This document shows, in pieces, positions 34,461 to 42,566 of a stretch of DNA of 64,000 nt (within the stretch, counting starts at the first letter, position 1; each line of letters starts with the position of its first letter). Both the position numbers and the translations under genes were made by a program. The DNA is taken from positions 248,001 to 312,000 of the forward strand of contig NZ_JAPJZH010000003.1 of the NCBI RefSeq assembly GCF_027889715.1, given 5' to 3'. The notes beneath the pieces were generated by a model. It was given only the letters and a program-made list of their open reading frames with translations. It was not told where the DNA came from and made no database searches. The stretch comes from Allohoeflea poritis (lineage in GTDB: Bacteria > Pseudomonadota > Alphaproteobacteria > Rhizobiales > Rhizobiaceae).

Positions 34461-35308
34461 CGCAGCACCGGATCGAAACGGTCTTTCAGACCCTCGCCGA
34501 ACTGGCTGAAGGCCAGCACGGTCAGGAACAGAACGATCAGCGGGCAGACCAGAACCCACCAGGCCTGGTGGATGGATATGCGCCCCTCGGCAATCATCCC
34601 GCCCCAGGTCGGCGCGTCCGTCGAAATCGACAGATTGACGAAGGACAGGATCGCCTCGACGATCACCGCTATTCCCATCTCCAGCGACAACAGGGCCACG
34701 ATTGTCGGCAGCACATTCGGGCCGATTTCGCGCCACAGAATGGCCGAGCGCACATGGCCTGCGACGACGGCGCTGGCGACATAGTCCATCTGCGACTGGT
34801 TCATCGTCTCCGCGCGCACGACCCGGCAGAAGCGGGTCCAGTCGATGACGATGATGGCAATGACGATCGACCACAGGCCGGTGCCCAGAACCGCGATCAG
34901 CAGAATGGCGAACAGGACCGGCGGGAACGCCATCCAGATGTCGACCAGCCGCGAGATCACCGCATCCGCCCAGCCGCGGTAATAGCCGGCGATCAGGCCG
35001 AGCACCGATCCGACGATCGCCGTTGCCAGGCCGGCGATGATGGCGACGGTCAGCGCGACCCGCCCGCCATAGATGATGCGCGAGAGCACGTCGCGCCCGA
35101 GACTGTCGGTGCCCAGCAGATAGCCGGGTTCGGCGCCGGCGGCCCAGAACGGCGGCAGTCTTGATGCGAAGAGATCCTGTGTCAGCGGATCGTGCGGGCT
35201 GATCCAGCCGGCGAACAAGGTCAGCACGGCGACGACCGCAAGCCAGCCGCCCGATAGCCAGAGCTTGAGCCCTGCCTTCCTCTTGATCGTGCCGCGGCCG
35301 TCACGCAT
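34457..35308 (-). CDS. Dpp/Opp-type ABC importer permease (DppC type)
   Basis: The 283-residue membrane protein has a cytoplasmic N-terminal leader, a first span (WLSGGWLAVVAVLTLFAGW), LLGTDSLGRDVLSRIIYGGR, and the EAA-type docking loop MDYVASAVVAGH. It overlaps the DppB-type gene by 8 bases. Confidence 0.94.
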   Translation of the reverse strand: MRDGRGTIKRKAGLKLWLSGGWLAVVAVLTLFAGWISPHDPLTQDLFASRLPPFWAAGAEPGYLLGTDSLGRDVLSRIIYGGRVALTVAIIAGLATAIVGSVLGLIAGYYRGWADAVISRLVDIWMAFPPVLFAILLIAVLGTGLWSIVIAIIVIDWTRFCRVVRAETMNQSQMDYVASAVVAGHVRSAILWREIGPNVLPTIVALLSLEMGIAVIVEAILSFVNLSISTDAPTWGGMIAEGRISIHQAWWVLVCPLIVLFLTVLAFSQFGEGLKDRFDPVLR

Positions 35309-36311
35309 GGCGCAATCTCGGGTTCAGGAGGGCATAGGTCAGGTCAACGACGAGATTGACCACGGTGAAGAGCAAGGCAAAGACCAGTACGATGCCCTGT
35401 ATCAGGGGCAGATCCCGGTTGATCACGGCGTCAATCGCCATATTGCCGAGCCCTTCATAGGAAAACAGCCGCTCGATGATCACGGTTCCGCCGATGAGGA
35501 AGGTGAACTGCACGCCAATCAGCGTCAGGGTCGGCAGAACCGCGTTTCGCAGCGCATCGAACAGGATGACGTGGTTTTCGCCGTAGCCCTTGGTCCGGGC
35601 AAGCACGACGTAATCGAGATGCATGGTTTCCTTGAGCGACTGCTTGAGCAATTGCCCGATGATGGCGGCAAGCGGGATCGCCAGCGCCAGAGCGGGCATG
35701 AACATGTGTTTGAGGAGATCCCACCACAGGTCGAAGCGCAGCCGCAGGATGCTCTCGAAGACGTAAAACTGTGTCGTGAAAGGCAGGTCCAGCGAAGGCG
35801 AGATACGCCCTGAAATATGAAACACGGGATAAAGCACCCCGAGCGTCAGGATCAGGACCAGTGCCCACAGGAAATCCGGTATGGAGAGCCCCGCGCCGTT
35901 GGCGACATCGATGACGGCTTCCGTCCGCCCGCCGCGGAAGCGGGTTCCGGTCAGGGCCATGGCACCGCCGATGATAACCGCCAACACCAGCGCGAAGATC
36001 GACAGTTCCAGCGTCGCCGGCAGGCGGCCGAGAACAAGCGGCATGACCGGCTGCCGCAGGGAGATCGATGTGCCGAAGTCGCCGTGCAGGACCCCGCCGA
36101 GCCAGACAAAGAATTGTTCGGGTATGGATTTATCCAGCCCGTAATGGGCCGTCAGCCTTGCAATGTCCTCATCGGACGCACCCGGAGGCAGCATCATGGC
36201 GATGGGATTGCCCGGCACGACGCGTATGACGACGAAGACGATCACTGCCGCTCCGAACAGTGTGATCGCCATCATGGCCAATCGCATCAGCAATGTCTGC
36301 AGCAGCCTCAA
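35301..36311 (-). CDS. Dpp/Opp-type ABC importer permease (DppB type), TTG start
   Basis: The start is TTG at 36311, preceded by GGGAG at 6 bases; the next ATG (36287) would remove eight residues of the N terminus. The 336-residue membrane protein has the DppB pattern: VIRVVPGNPIAMMLPPGASDEDI and the docking loop DYVVLARTKGYGENHVILFDALRNA. It follows the binding-protein gene after a hairpin. Confidence 0.93.
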   Translation of the reverse strand: MRLLQTLLMRLAMMAITLFGAAVIVFVVIRVVPGNPIAMMLPPGASDEDIARLTAHYGLDKSIPEQFFVWLGGVLHGDFGTSISLRQPVMPLVLGRLPATLELSIFALVLAVIIGGAMALTGTRFRGGRTEAVIDVANGAGLSIPDFLWALVLILTLGVLYPVFHISGRISPSLDLPFTTQFYVFESILRLRFDLWWDLLKHMFMPALALAIPLAAIIGQLLKQSLKETMHLDYVVLARTKGYGENHVILFDALRNAVLPTLTLIGVQFTFLIGGTVIIERLFSYEGLGNMAIDAVINRDLPLIQGIVLVFALLFTVVNLVVDLTYALLNPRLRHA

Positions 36312-36330
36312 ATCCGTCTCCCGGCGTGCA

Positions 36331-36356
36331 AGAGCCGCCGCGCAAGCGGCGGCTCT
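36331..36356 (-). other. Perfect intercistronic hairpin after Dpp-type binding-protein gene
   Basis: AGAGCCGCCGC (36331-36341) pairs perfectly over 11 bp with GCGGCGGCTCT (36346-36356). It starts 19 bases after the stop codon of the binding-protein gene and before the DppB-type gene, with no T-run. Confidence 0.7.
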
Positions 36357-36374
36357 CCAACAAAGTCTCGTCGG

Positions 36375-37904
36375 TTACGAGCGTTTCATCAAGTGCGGCA
36401 GCAATGCACCGGATGCATGCGGCGTAACCTGAACGTCGGACGAATGCAGGATCGGCTGAACATACTGCATAAGCGGAATGACCAGCGCATTGTCGGCGAT
36501 GTAGCGATCCACGTCCTTCCAGCCCTGGATGCGCTTTTCTTCATCCGCCTCGCCCCAAAGCGGCCCGATCATGCCGACAAGGTCCTCGCCGTCCCACACG
36601 GAGTGCGGCGAAGGCCCGAACATGGCAAAGCCGGTCGAGGTCGTCGGATCGCCGACCGAGTTGCCCCAGTTGTAGAAGGCGGCGGGCGCCAGCGTGTCGG
36701 CGGCCCGCAGTTCGAAGTGCTTGGCGATCTCGTAGACCTCGATCTCCGCCTCGATGCCCACCTTGCGCCACAGGCCGACAATCGCCTGGATGATCTCGTA
36801 ATCCTTCGGCTTGAAGCCGCGTGTGGTCTGGATCTTGAACTTGACCGGATTGTCCGGAGAAAAGCCGGATGCGGCCAGGAGTTCCATGGCCTTGTCGGGA
36901 TCGTAGCCGACGGTAATCGACGGATCATAGGCGATGTAGTCCGGCGTCTGCAGCGTATCGATCGGAACGCCGTATCCGGACAGCAGACGGTCGATGATCA
37001 GCTTCTTGTCGATCGCCAGCGCCGCCGCCTTGCGCACATTCTCATCCAGCATGGGCTCGACATCGTTGAGGAAGATCATGCCGATATCGGAGATGGGCGC
37101 GGAGGTGCCTTCAATATTGGCGTTTGCCTTCAGCCGGTCATACTCCTCATAGGGCATCTCGATGGTCACATGGGCGTTGCCGGATTCGATCTCGGCGACG
37201 CGCGAGGCCGCATCGGTCACGAATTTGATCGTCACCGTCTCGAATTCCGGCTTGCCGCCCCAGTAGTTGGGGTTCGCTTTCAGACGCACGAATGCGTTGC
37301 GCTCGAACTTGTCGACCATATAGGGGCCCGTGCCGATCGGTGCCGCCTCGAAGCCTTCCGGCCCGACTTTTTCATAGTAAGCCTTCGGCAGGACATAACC
37401 GGTCAGGAAGTACATCCATTTGAAGATGGTCGGCTCGAACCGCACGACATCGGCCGTGACCATGTTGCCGTCGGCCTTGATATTGCCGATCGTCGACCAG
37501 ATGAACTGGATCGGGTTGCCGGTCGCTTCATCGCCCGCCCGGGTCAGGGACCACGCGACATCCTCGGCGGTAAAGGGCGATCCGTCATGCCAGGTCACCC
37601 CTTCGCGGACCTTCATCCAGATTTGGCTCTTGTCATCGTTCCAGCCCCACTCGGTTATCAGGCCGGGCGCCGGCGACAGGTCCGGCTGCTGCAAAATAAA
37701 CTGATCGAAGACGGATTGATAAATCCCCTGCAGCGTCGGATTGACCGCCGAAAGGCCGACTGTCGGATCCCAGGATGGCAGGTTGACGTTATAGGCGATG
37801 ACGAGTTCGTCTATCCCCTGTGCATACGCCTTCGTGCCGATCATGCCGGCAACGGCAAGCGCCGTCGTTCCCTTCAGTACTGTGCGTCTGGAAAGTTCAC
37901 TCAT
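36375..37904 (-). CDS. Dpp/Opp-type periplasmic substrate-binding protein (family 5, Tat-exported)
   Basis: The start at 37904 follows GGGAGG by 6 bases. The 509-residue product carries a twin-arginine signal (LSRRTVLKGT, cleavage after AYA-QG) and the family 5 fold: SVFDQFILQQ, GVTWHDGSPFTAEDVAWSL, GTGPYMVDKF. Family 5 proteins bind peptides, nickel, opines or sugars, so the ligand is open. It is the second gene after the FAD oxidoreductase (53 bases), which suggests the ligand is that enzyme's substrate or precursor. Confidence 0.93.
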   Translation of the reverse strand: MSELSRRTVLKGTTALAVAGMIGTKAYAQGIDELVIAYNVNLPSWDPTVGLSAVNPTLQGIYQSVFDQFILQQPDLSPAPGLITEWGWNDDKSQIWMKVREGVTWHDGSPFTAEDVAWSLTRAGDEATGNPIQFIWSTIGNIKADGNMVTADVVRFEPTIFKWMYFLTGYVLPKAYYEKVGPEGFEAAPIGTGPYMVDKFERNAFVRLKANPNYWGGKPEFETVTIKFVTDAASRVAEIESGNAHVTIEMPYEEYDRLKANANIEGTSAPISDIGMIFLNDVEPMLDENVRKAAALAIDKKLIIDRLLSGYGVPIDTLQTPDYIAYDPSITVGYDPDKAMELLAASGFSPDNPVKFKIQTTRGFKPKDYEIIQAIVGLWRKVGIEAEIEVYEIAKHFELRAADTLAPAAFYNWGNSVGDPTTSTGFAMFGPSPHSVWDGEDLVGMIGPLWGEADEEKRIQGWKDVDRYIADNALVIPLMQYVQPILHSSDVQVTPHASGALLPHLMKRS

Positions 37905-37957
37905 GATTTCCTCCCTATGAAGACCTTGTTCTCTTTCTTGCGGGCGCTTGCACGATC

Positions 37958-39532
37958 TCAAGCACCGGCCAGTTTCCTTGCCAGAAGATAACCCGGTCCG
38001 GCTCCGGTTCCCGCCCCCGGCCAGACCGCCGCGCCCGTCAGGTGCAGGTTCTTGACCGGCGTGTCGCCCGTGGCAAAGCCGCGCGCGGGGCGAAAGACGA
38101 AATGTTGCGTCAGATGGTGGCTGCCGCAGATCTGGTCGCCACCGACGAGGTTCGGATTGTCGGACTGCAGGTCAAGCGGCGAGACGACCTGCCGGGCGAT
38201 AATGCTGTTGCGCAGGCCGGGTGCGTGCGTCTCGATGATGTCGAGAACACGCTCCGCATAGGCTTCCTTGACCACATCCCAATCGCTTTGCGTGATCTCA
38301 CCCTTGGCGTCACCGGCGATTTCAGCCGGCACCATGCGCACCTGCACCCACAGAACATGCCTGCCATCGGGCGCGCGGCTCGGATCGATCGCAGTCGGCT
38401 GTCCGACGACAATGACCGGCTCATCCGGCAGTTGGCCGGCAACGGCCTGCTGATAGGTCCTCGCCATCTGGTCGAGCGAGGGGGCGATATGGACGTAAGC
38501 GAATTCGCGCAGTTCGGACGACGCTTTCCAGTCCGGCAGATCGGACAGCGCCAGATGCATCATCATGGTTCCGGGTGCGTGCGAGAAGCCCGCCATGGCG
38601 CGGTCGAAATCGGCATTGCCGGTTCCGCCGCCAGTCAGCTTTTCCAGGTTTTTCGGCGACACATTGGCAATGACGGCGCGCTTTGCGCCGATCCGCGTTC
38701 CGTCGGCGAGTTCCACACCCCTCGCCCTTGCGCCATCCATGGTAATGCGGGTGACGGGCGAACCGCAGCGCACTTCACCACCACCTTCTTCTATGAGACC
38801 GATCAGGGAACGGGTCAGCGTATCGGCGCCGCCCTTTCCGATCACCATGCCGAAGCTCTGGTTCGCCATGGACTCCAGATAGGGAAAGATCGCGCCGCCG
38901 GCGATATCGGGCGCGAAATCAAGATGCATGCCCCAGGCCGCCAGGGTCGCGCGGAGGCGGTCGGACTCGAAGGTTCCGGTGAGCCAGGCGCGCGGGGACG
39001 CAATCATCAGCCGCGCAAGATCCGTCGTCCAGGCCGCCCCTTTTTTCCAGAGCGCCTTTGCGAACAACCGCCCTTGTATATGCGTTTTCATGGGATTACC
39101 CAGCAACGCGAAGATGTATTCCGCCTTGCCGGGAAACTCCTCGACCAATTTGCGCCAGGTCTCGGCATCGGCTTCTGAAAGGGCGGCGATGCGGTTCGCG
39201 GTCGCCTCGAGGTCGGTTCCGACCCCGAGCCATTTGCCATCGGGGAACACGCTGGCGAAACAGTTGGCGGCCGGAACGAATTCCAGCCCGCAAGCGCCTA
39301 ATTTTTCTCCATAATCCTTGTTGAATGCCGATCCGGCAAACAGGCTGAGATTCATCGCGGCCCAGTCGTGCCGGAAACCGGATTCGGTCAGATCGAGCGT
39401 CTTGACCGCGCCGCCCGGCTCGCTCGCCTGCTCAAGTACAAGTGTGCGCCAGCCCTTGTGCTGCAGATGCGCGGCACAAACCAGGCTGTTGTGCCCGGAA
39501 CCAATAATGGCGGCGTCAAACTCTTCTTGCAA
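37958..39532 (-). CDS. Phytoene-dehydrogenase-like FAD oxidoreductase A, TTG start
   Basis: The frame begins with TTG at 39532, with GGAAGGA about 9 bases upstream; no ATG gives the complete FAD motif. The 524-residue product has the FAD-binding GSGHNSLVCAAHLQHKG (about 11-27) and EQASEPGGAVKT, and a C-terminal GAAVWPGAGTGAGPGYLLAR of the CrtI-like amine-oxidase group. No membrane span is seen. A divergent paralogue of similar size is at 40446-42011. The substrate is not a carotenoid by context: no carotenoid gene is near. Confidence 0.87.
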   Translation of the reverse strand: MQEEFDAAIIGSGHNSLVCAAHLQHKGWRTLVLEQASEPGGAVKTLDLTESGFRHDWAAMNLSLFAGSAFNKDYGEKLGACGLEFVPAANCFASVFPDGKWLGVGTDLEATANRIAALSEADAETWRKLVEEFPGKAEYIFALLGNPMKTHIQGRLFAKALWKKGAAWTTDLARLMIASPRAWLTGTFESDRLRATLAAWGMHLDFAPDIAGGAIFPYLESMANQSFGMVIGKGGADTLTRSLIGLIEEGGGEVRCGSPVTRITMDGARARGVELADGTRIGAKRAVIANVSPKNLEKLTGGGTGNADFDRAMAGFSHAPGTMMMHLALSDLPDWKASSELREFAYVHIAPSLDQMARTYQQAVAGQLPDEPVIVVGQPTAIDPSRAPDGRHVLWVQVRMVPAEIAGDAKGEITQSDWDVVKEAYAERVLDIIETHAPGLRNSIIARQVVSPLDLQSDNPNLVGGDQICGSHHLTQHFVFRPARGFATGDTPVKNLHLTGAAVWPGAGTGAGPGYLLARKLAGA

Positions 39533-39566
39533 TATTTGCGTCCTTCCGTCGCAAAGATAATTGCAA
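39527..39566. promoter_or_regulatory. Inverted repeat in the divergent region, candidate operator
   Basis: TTGCAATATTTGCG (39527-39540) is mirrored by CGCAAAGATAATTGCAA (39550-39566), with three extra bases in the second arm. It covers the TTG start codon of the FAD oxidoreductase gene and lies in the only divergent promoter region of this locus. The MarR protein at 42008 is the obvious candidate to bind it. Confidence 0.45.
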
Positions 39567-39638
39567 ATGCATATTTAATTGTCTAGCATGAATTTAAACG
39601 GGGCGATCAGCGCTCCAGGCGATAGCAAGGGAGGACGA

Positions 39639-40430
39639 ATGATGAGTGCCGCTGACGCATTGGGAGACGTAGGCAGGCTTCTGCTTTCCGGCGAAGTCGA
39701 AGTGGTAGACCTTTCTGGACCTCTTGGCCCGGATACGCCGCTTCTGAAATTGCCGCCGGAACTGGCCAAGGACACGCCCAAGATCGAAGTCCACAAGATC
39801 TCCGAATATGACGACGATGGTCCGTTCTGGGCCTGGAACTGGCTGAAAATCGGGGAACATTCCGGAACGCATTTCGATGCGCCGCATCACTGGATCACCG
39901 GCAAGGACTATGCCGACGGATATACCGACACCATTCCACCGCAGAACTATGTCGCACCGGTGAATGTCATCGACTGCTCGGCGCAGGTTGCCGAAAATCC
40001 GGATTTCCTGCTCGATGAAGCCGGCGTCAAGGCCTGGGAAGCCGAGCATGGCGCGATCGGCGAAGGCGAATGGGTTCTGATGCGCAGCGACTGGGACAGC
40101 CGTGCCCACAGCGAGGAACTTTACCTGAACGCCGACGAGACCGGGCCGCATTCGCCCGGCCCCACCGTCGACTGCATCAAGTACATTCTCTCAAAAGGCG
40201 CGATTGGCTGGGGCACCCAGTGCATCGGCACCGATGCGGGACAGGCCGGCGGCATGGAGCCCCCCTTCCCCGCACACAACCTGCTGCACGCAGCCAACAA
40301 ATACGGGCTGGCGTCCCTCGCCAATCTCGACAAGCTGCCGCCGAAGGGCGCCATCCTGATTGCCGCGCCGCTCAAGCTGGTCAACGGCACCGGCAGCCCG
40401 GTCCGCGCGATGGCTCTGGTCGCGCGCTAA
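39639..40430 (+). CDS. Cyclase-family metal hydrolase (kynurenine-formamidase-like)
   Basis: The start at 39639 has GGGAGG 4 bases upstream; an earlier in-frame ATG at 39588 lacks this. The 263-residue product has the family metal motif HSGTHFDAPHHW (about residues 76-87) and TQCIGTDAGQ, as in KynB and isatin hydrolase. These enzymes open amide or lactam rings. It is first in the plus-strand operon, 15 bases before FAD oxidoreductase B. Confidence 0.88.
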   Translation: MMSAADALGDVGRLLLSGEVEVVDLSGPLGPDTPLLKLPPELAKDTPKIEVHKISEYDDDGPFWAWNWLKIGEHSGTHFDAPHHWITGKDYADGYTDTIPPQNYVAPVNVIDCSAQVAENPDFLLDEAGVKAWEAEHGAIGEGEWVLMRSDWDSRAHSEELYLNADETGPHSPGPTVDCIKYILSKGAIGWGTQCIGTDAGQAGGMEPPFPAHNLLHAANKYGLASLANLDKLPPKGAILIAAPLKLVNGTGSPVRAMALVAR

Positions 40431-40445
40431 AGCCGGTATTGGCAC

Positions 40446-42011
40446 ATGGCCGATTTCGACCATATCGTCGTCGGTAGCGGGATTAACGGGCTGGTCTGCG
40501 CCGCGCTGCTTGCCGGAAAAGGCAAGCGTGTCGCCGTGCTTGAACGGTCCGACCGCGCCGGCGGATGCATGCGGACCGAGGAGATCACCGCACCCGGCTT
40601 CCATCACGACGTGATGGCGGCAACCTTCGTGCTCTTCCTGACATCACCGGCCCATGAAGCGCTCGGCGCCGATCTGGCACGCCACGGGCTGGAATTCTGC
40701 CATACGCCCAATCCGACCGCCGTATTGCGTCCGGACGGATCGGCGCTCGTGCTAACCACGGACCGCGCGGCAAACGTGGCCGCATTCAATGCCCTCTCAC
40801 CCGGCGATGGCGAACGACATGCCAGCGATGTTGGCGCGGTCGAGGCCGATGCACCGTTCCTGTTCGCGCTTCTTGGCGGCAAATTGTGGAGCTGGCCGGT
40901 GGCAAAATTGCTGACACAGCAAGCGTGGAAGCGTGGTGCGCGCGGGCTCGCGGCCTGGTTCGGCGAAGCGCTGACGCCGGCGCGCGCCTGGCTCGAGGCA
41001 AGTTATGCGTCTCCCGATGTCCAGGCACTATGGGCTCCCTGGGTATTGCATACGGGCCTGACCACGGAAGCCGCCTATGGCGGCCAGATGGGCAAGGTCA
41101 TCGCCTTTGCGCTTGAAGCCGCGGGCGCACCGGTGATCAAGGGCGGTTCCGGCCAGGCGGCGGCGGCCTTTGTCGGGCTGATCGAAGAGCGCGGCGGCGT
41201 GGTGCGCACCGGTGTCGATGTCGCACGCATCGTGATCGACAACGATCGCGCAACGGGTGTCGTGACCGCCGAGGACGAGACGATCACCGCCGAAAGCGTG
41301 ATCTGCTCCGTGGCGCCGGGGCAGCTCTACGACAGGTTCCTTGGACAGCACGCCGGGCCCCGGAAGGAGAGCTTGCGCAAGTTCCGCCACGGACGCGGCA
41401 ATTTCCAGCTTCATTACGCGCTGGACGGACCCATTCGATGGAAACAGGACGGGCTTGACGATGTCGCCCTCATCCATCTTGCCGATGGCATCGACTCCGT
41501 TTCCAAATCGTCCAACGAGGCCGAGCGGGGCATGTTGCCCGAAACGCCGACCATCTGCGTTGGCCAGCCGCACCGGCTCGATCCCACCCGGTGTCCGGAC
41601 GGCAAATCCATTTTGTGGCTGCAGATTCCCGATGCACCGCGCATCCTCAAGGGTGATGCCGCGGGCGAGATCTCAACCCGGGAAACGTGGGACGAAGCCA
41701 CGCGCGAGGCCTTTGCCGACCGTATCGAGGCGATCCTCGCACAACATATCGACGGCTTCGCGGAATCGGTGCTGGCGCGCCGGGCCTATTCGCCCGCCGA
41801 TCTCGAGGCGCTGAACATCAATCTGGTCGGGGGCGATCCCTATGGCGGGTCGTGCAACCTGGACCAGTTCTTCCTGTGGCGGCCGTTTTCGGGGTCGGTC
41901 AATCACGGCACCGGCGTCAAGAACCTTTTCCACATCGGTGCCTCGACACATCCCGGGCCCGGACTGGGTGGCGGATCGGGCTATCTGGTAGCAAAGGAAC
42001 TGGGCGCATGA
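40446..42011 (+). CDS. Phytoene-dehydrogenase-like FAD oxidoreductase B
   Basis: The 521-residue product has the FAD motif VVGSGINGLVCAALLAGKG (about 8-26), ERSDRAGGCMRT, and the C-terminal GASTHPGPGLGGGSGYL. It belongs to the same group as the protein at 37958-39532 but the two differ over most of their length. Its stop overlaps the MarR start (ATGA). Probably acts on the same catabolic route; substrate unknown. Confidence 0.87.
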   Translation: MADFDHIVVGSGINGLVCAALLAGKGKRVAVLERSDRAGGCMRTEEITAPGFHHDVMAATFVLFLTSPAHEALGADLARHGLEFCHTPNPTAVLRPDGSALVLTTDRAANVAAFNALSPGDGERHASDVGAVEADAPFLFALLGGKLWSWPVAKLLTQQAWKRGARGLAAWFGEALTPARAWLEASYASPDVQALWAPWVLHTGLTTEAAYGGQMGKVIAFALEAAGAPVIKGGSGQAAAAFVGLIEERGGVVRTGVDVARIVIDNDRATGVVTAEDETITAESVICSVAPGQLYDRFLGQHAGPRKESLRKFRHGRGNFQLHYALDGPIRWKQDGLDDVALIHLADGIDSVSKSSNEAERGMLPETPTICVGQPHRLDPTRCPDGKSILWLQIPDAPRILKGDAAGEISTRETWDEATREAFADRIEAILAQHIDGFAESVLARRAYSPADLEALNINLVGGDPYGGSCNLDQFFLWRPFSGSVNHGTGVKNLFHIGASTHPGPGLGGGSGYLVAKELGA

Positions 42012-42502
42012 ACGAGGTGGTGCAGAATTCAACCGGATCCGACGGCGCAGCGCTGCAGCGGCTGGGAGAGATCGGGCTTGCGAATTTTGCGCCTTACCTG
42101 ATGAACCGCATCATGGGCCGATACAATGCGGATCTTCGCGACGAGATGGCATCGATGGGCCTCACGACGCCAAAGATGCGTTCGCTCGCGGTGCTTTCCG
42201 TAATCGACGGCCTGCTGATACGCGACCTCGCGGTTTATGCGGTGGTCGAACAATCGACGCTGAGCCGCGCCCTGGACCAGTTGCTGGCGGATGGCCTCAT
42301 TCGCAAGGCGCCCGACGCCGAGGACAGCCGCGCGACCCGCATATTCATTACCGAGGCAGGACGGGCATCGTTCGAACGGCTCTGGCCGTCCATGTCGGCA
42401 ATCTATTCCAGGATGTTCGACAATATTTCGGACGAAGAACACGCACAGTTCGTCGCCACGCTGCAGAAGATGCTGAGCAACGTCAGAAAGCACGAACTCT
42501 AA
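42008..42502 (+). CDS. MarR-family transcriptional regulator
   Basis: The true start is ATG 42008 (MNEVVQNSTG), overlapping the previous stop. The 164-residue product has the MarR winged helix: LTTPKMRSLAVLSVIDGL, VVEQSTLSRALDQLLADGLIRKAP and DSRATRIFITEAGR. It sits inside the catabolic operon, so a repressor sensing a pathway aromatic or acid is likely. Confidence 0.92.
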   Translation: MNEVVQNSTGSDGAALQRLGEIGLANFAPYLMNRIMGRYNADLRDEMASMGLTTPKMRSLAVLSVIDGLLIRDLAVYAVVEQSTLSRALDQLLADGLIRKAPDAEDSRATRIFITEAGRASFERLWPSMSAIYSRMFDNISDEEHAQFVATLQKMLSNVRKHEL

Positions 42503-42566
42503 CGGGCCTGGCAGGTCTGTGTCACATCAGGCAAGCCCGAAATACTAACAGCAACGGAACATTCGA

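Noticed and set aside
33582-34874. A 430-codon version of the DppD-type ATPase
   Set aside because: The first 138 codons are an antiphase reading of the DppC-type permease; MTAFLEIENL at 34460 fits the family.
3463-36356. Hairpins after binding-protein genes as rho-independent terminators
   Set aside because: None has a following T-run, and downstream genes of the same transporter follow closely; an intercistronic role is more likely.
37958-42011. Carotenoid biosynthesis by the two CrtI-like proteins
   Set aside because: No crtB, crtE or other carotenoid gene is near, and the proteins sit in a transport-linked catabolic locus.
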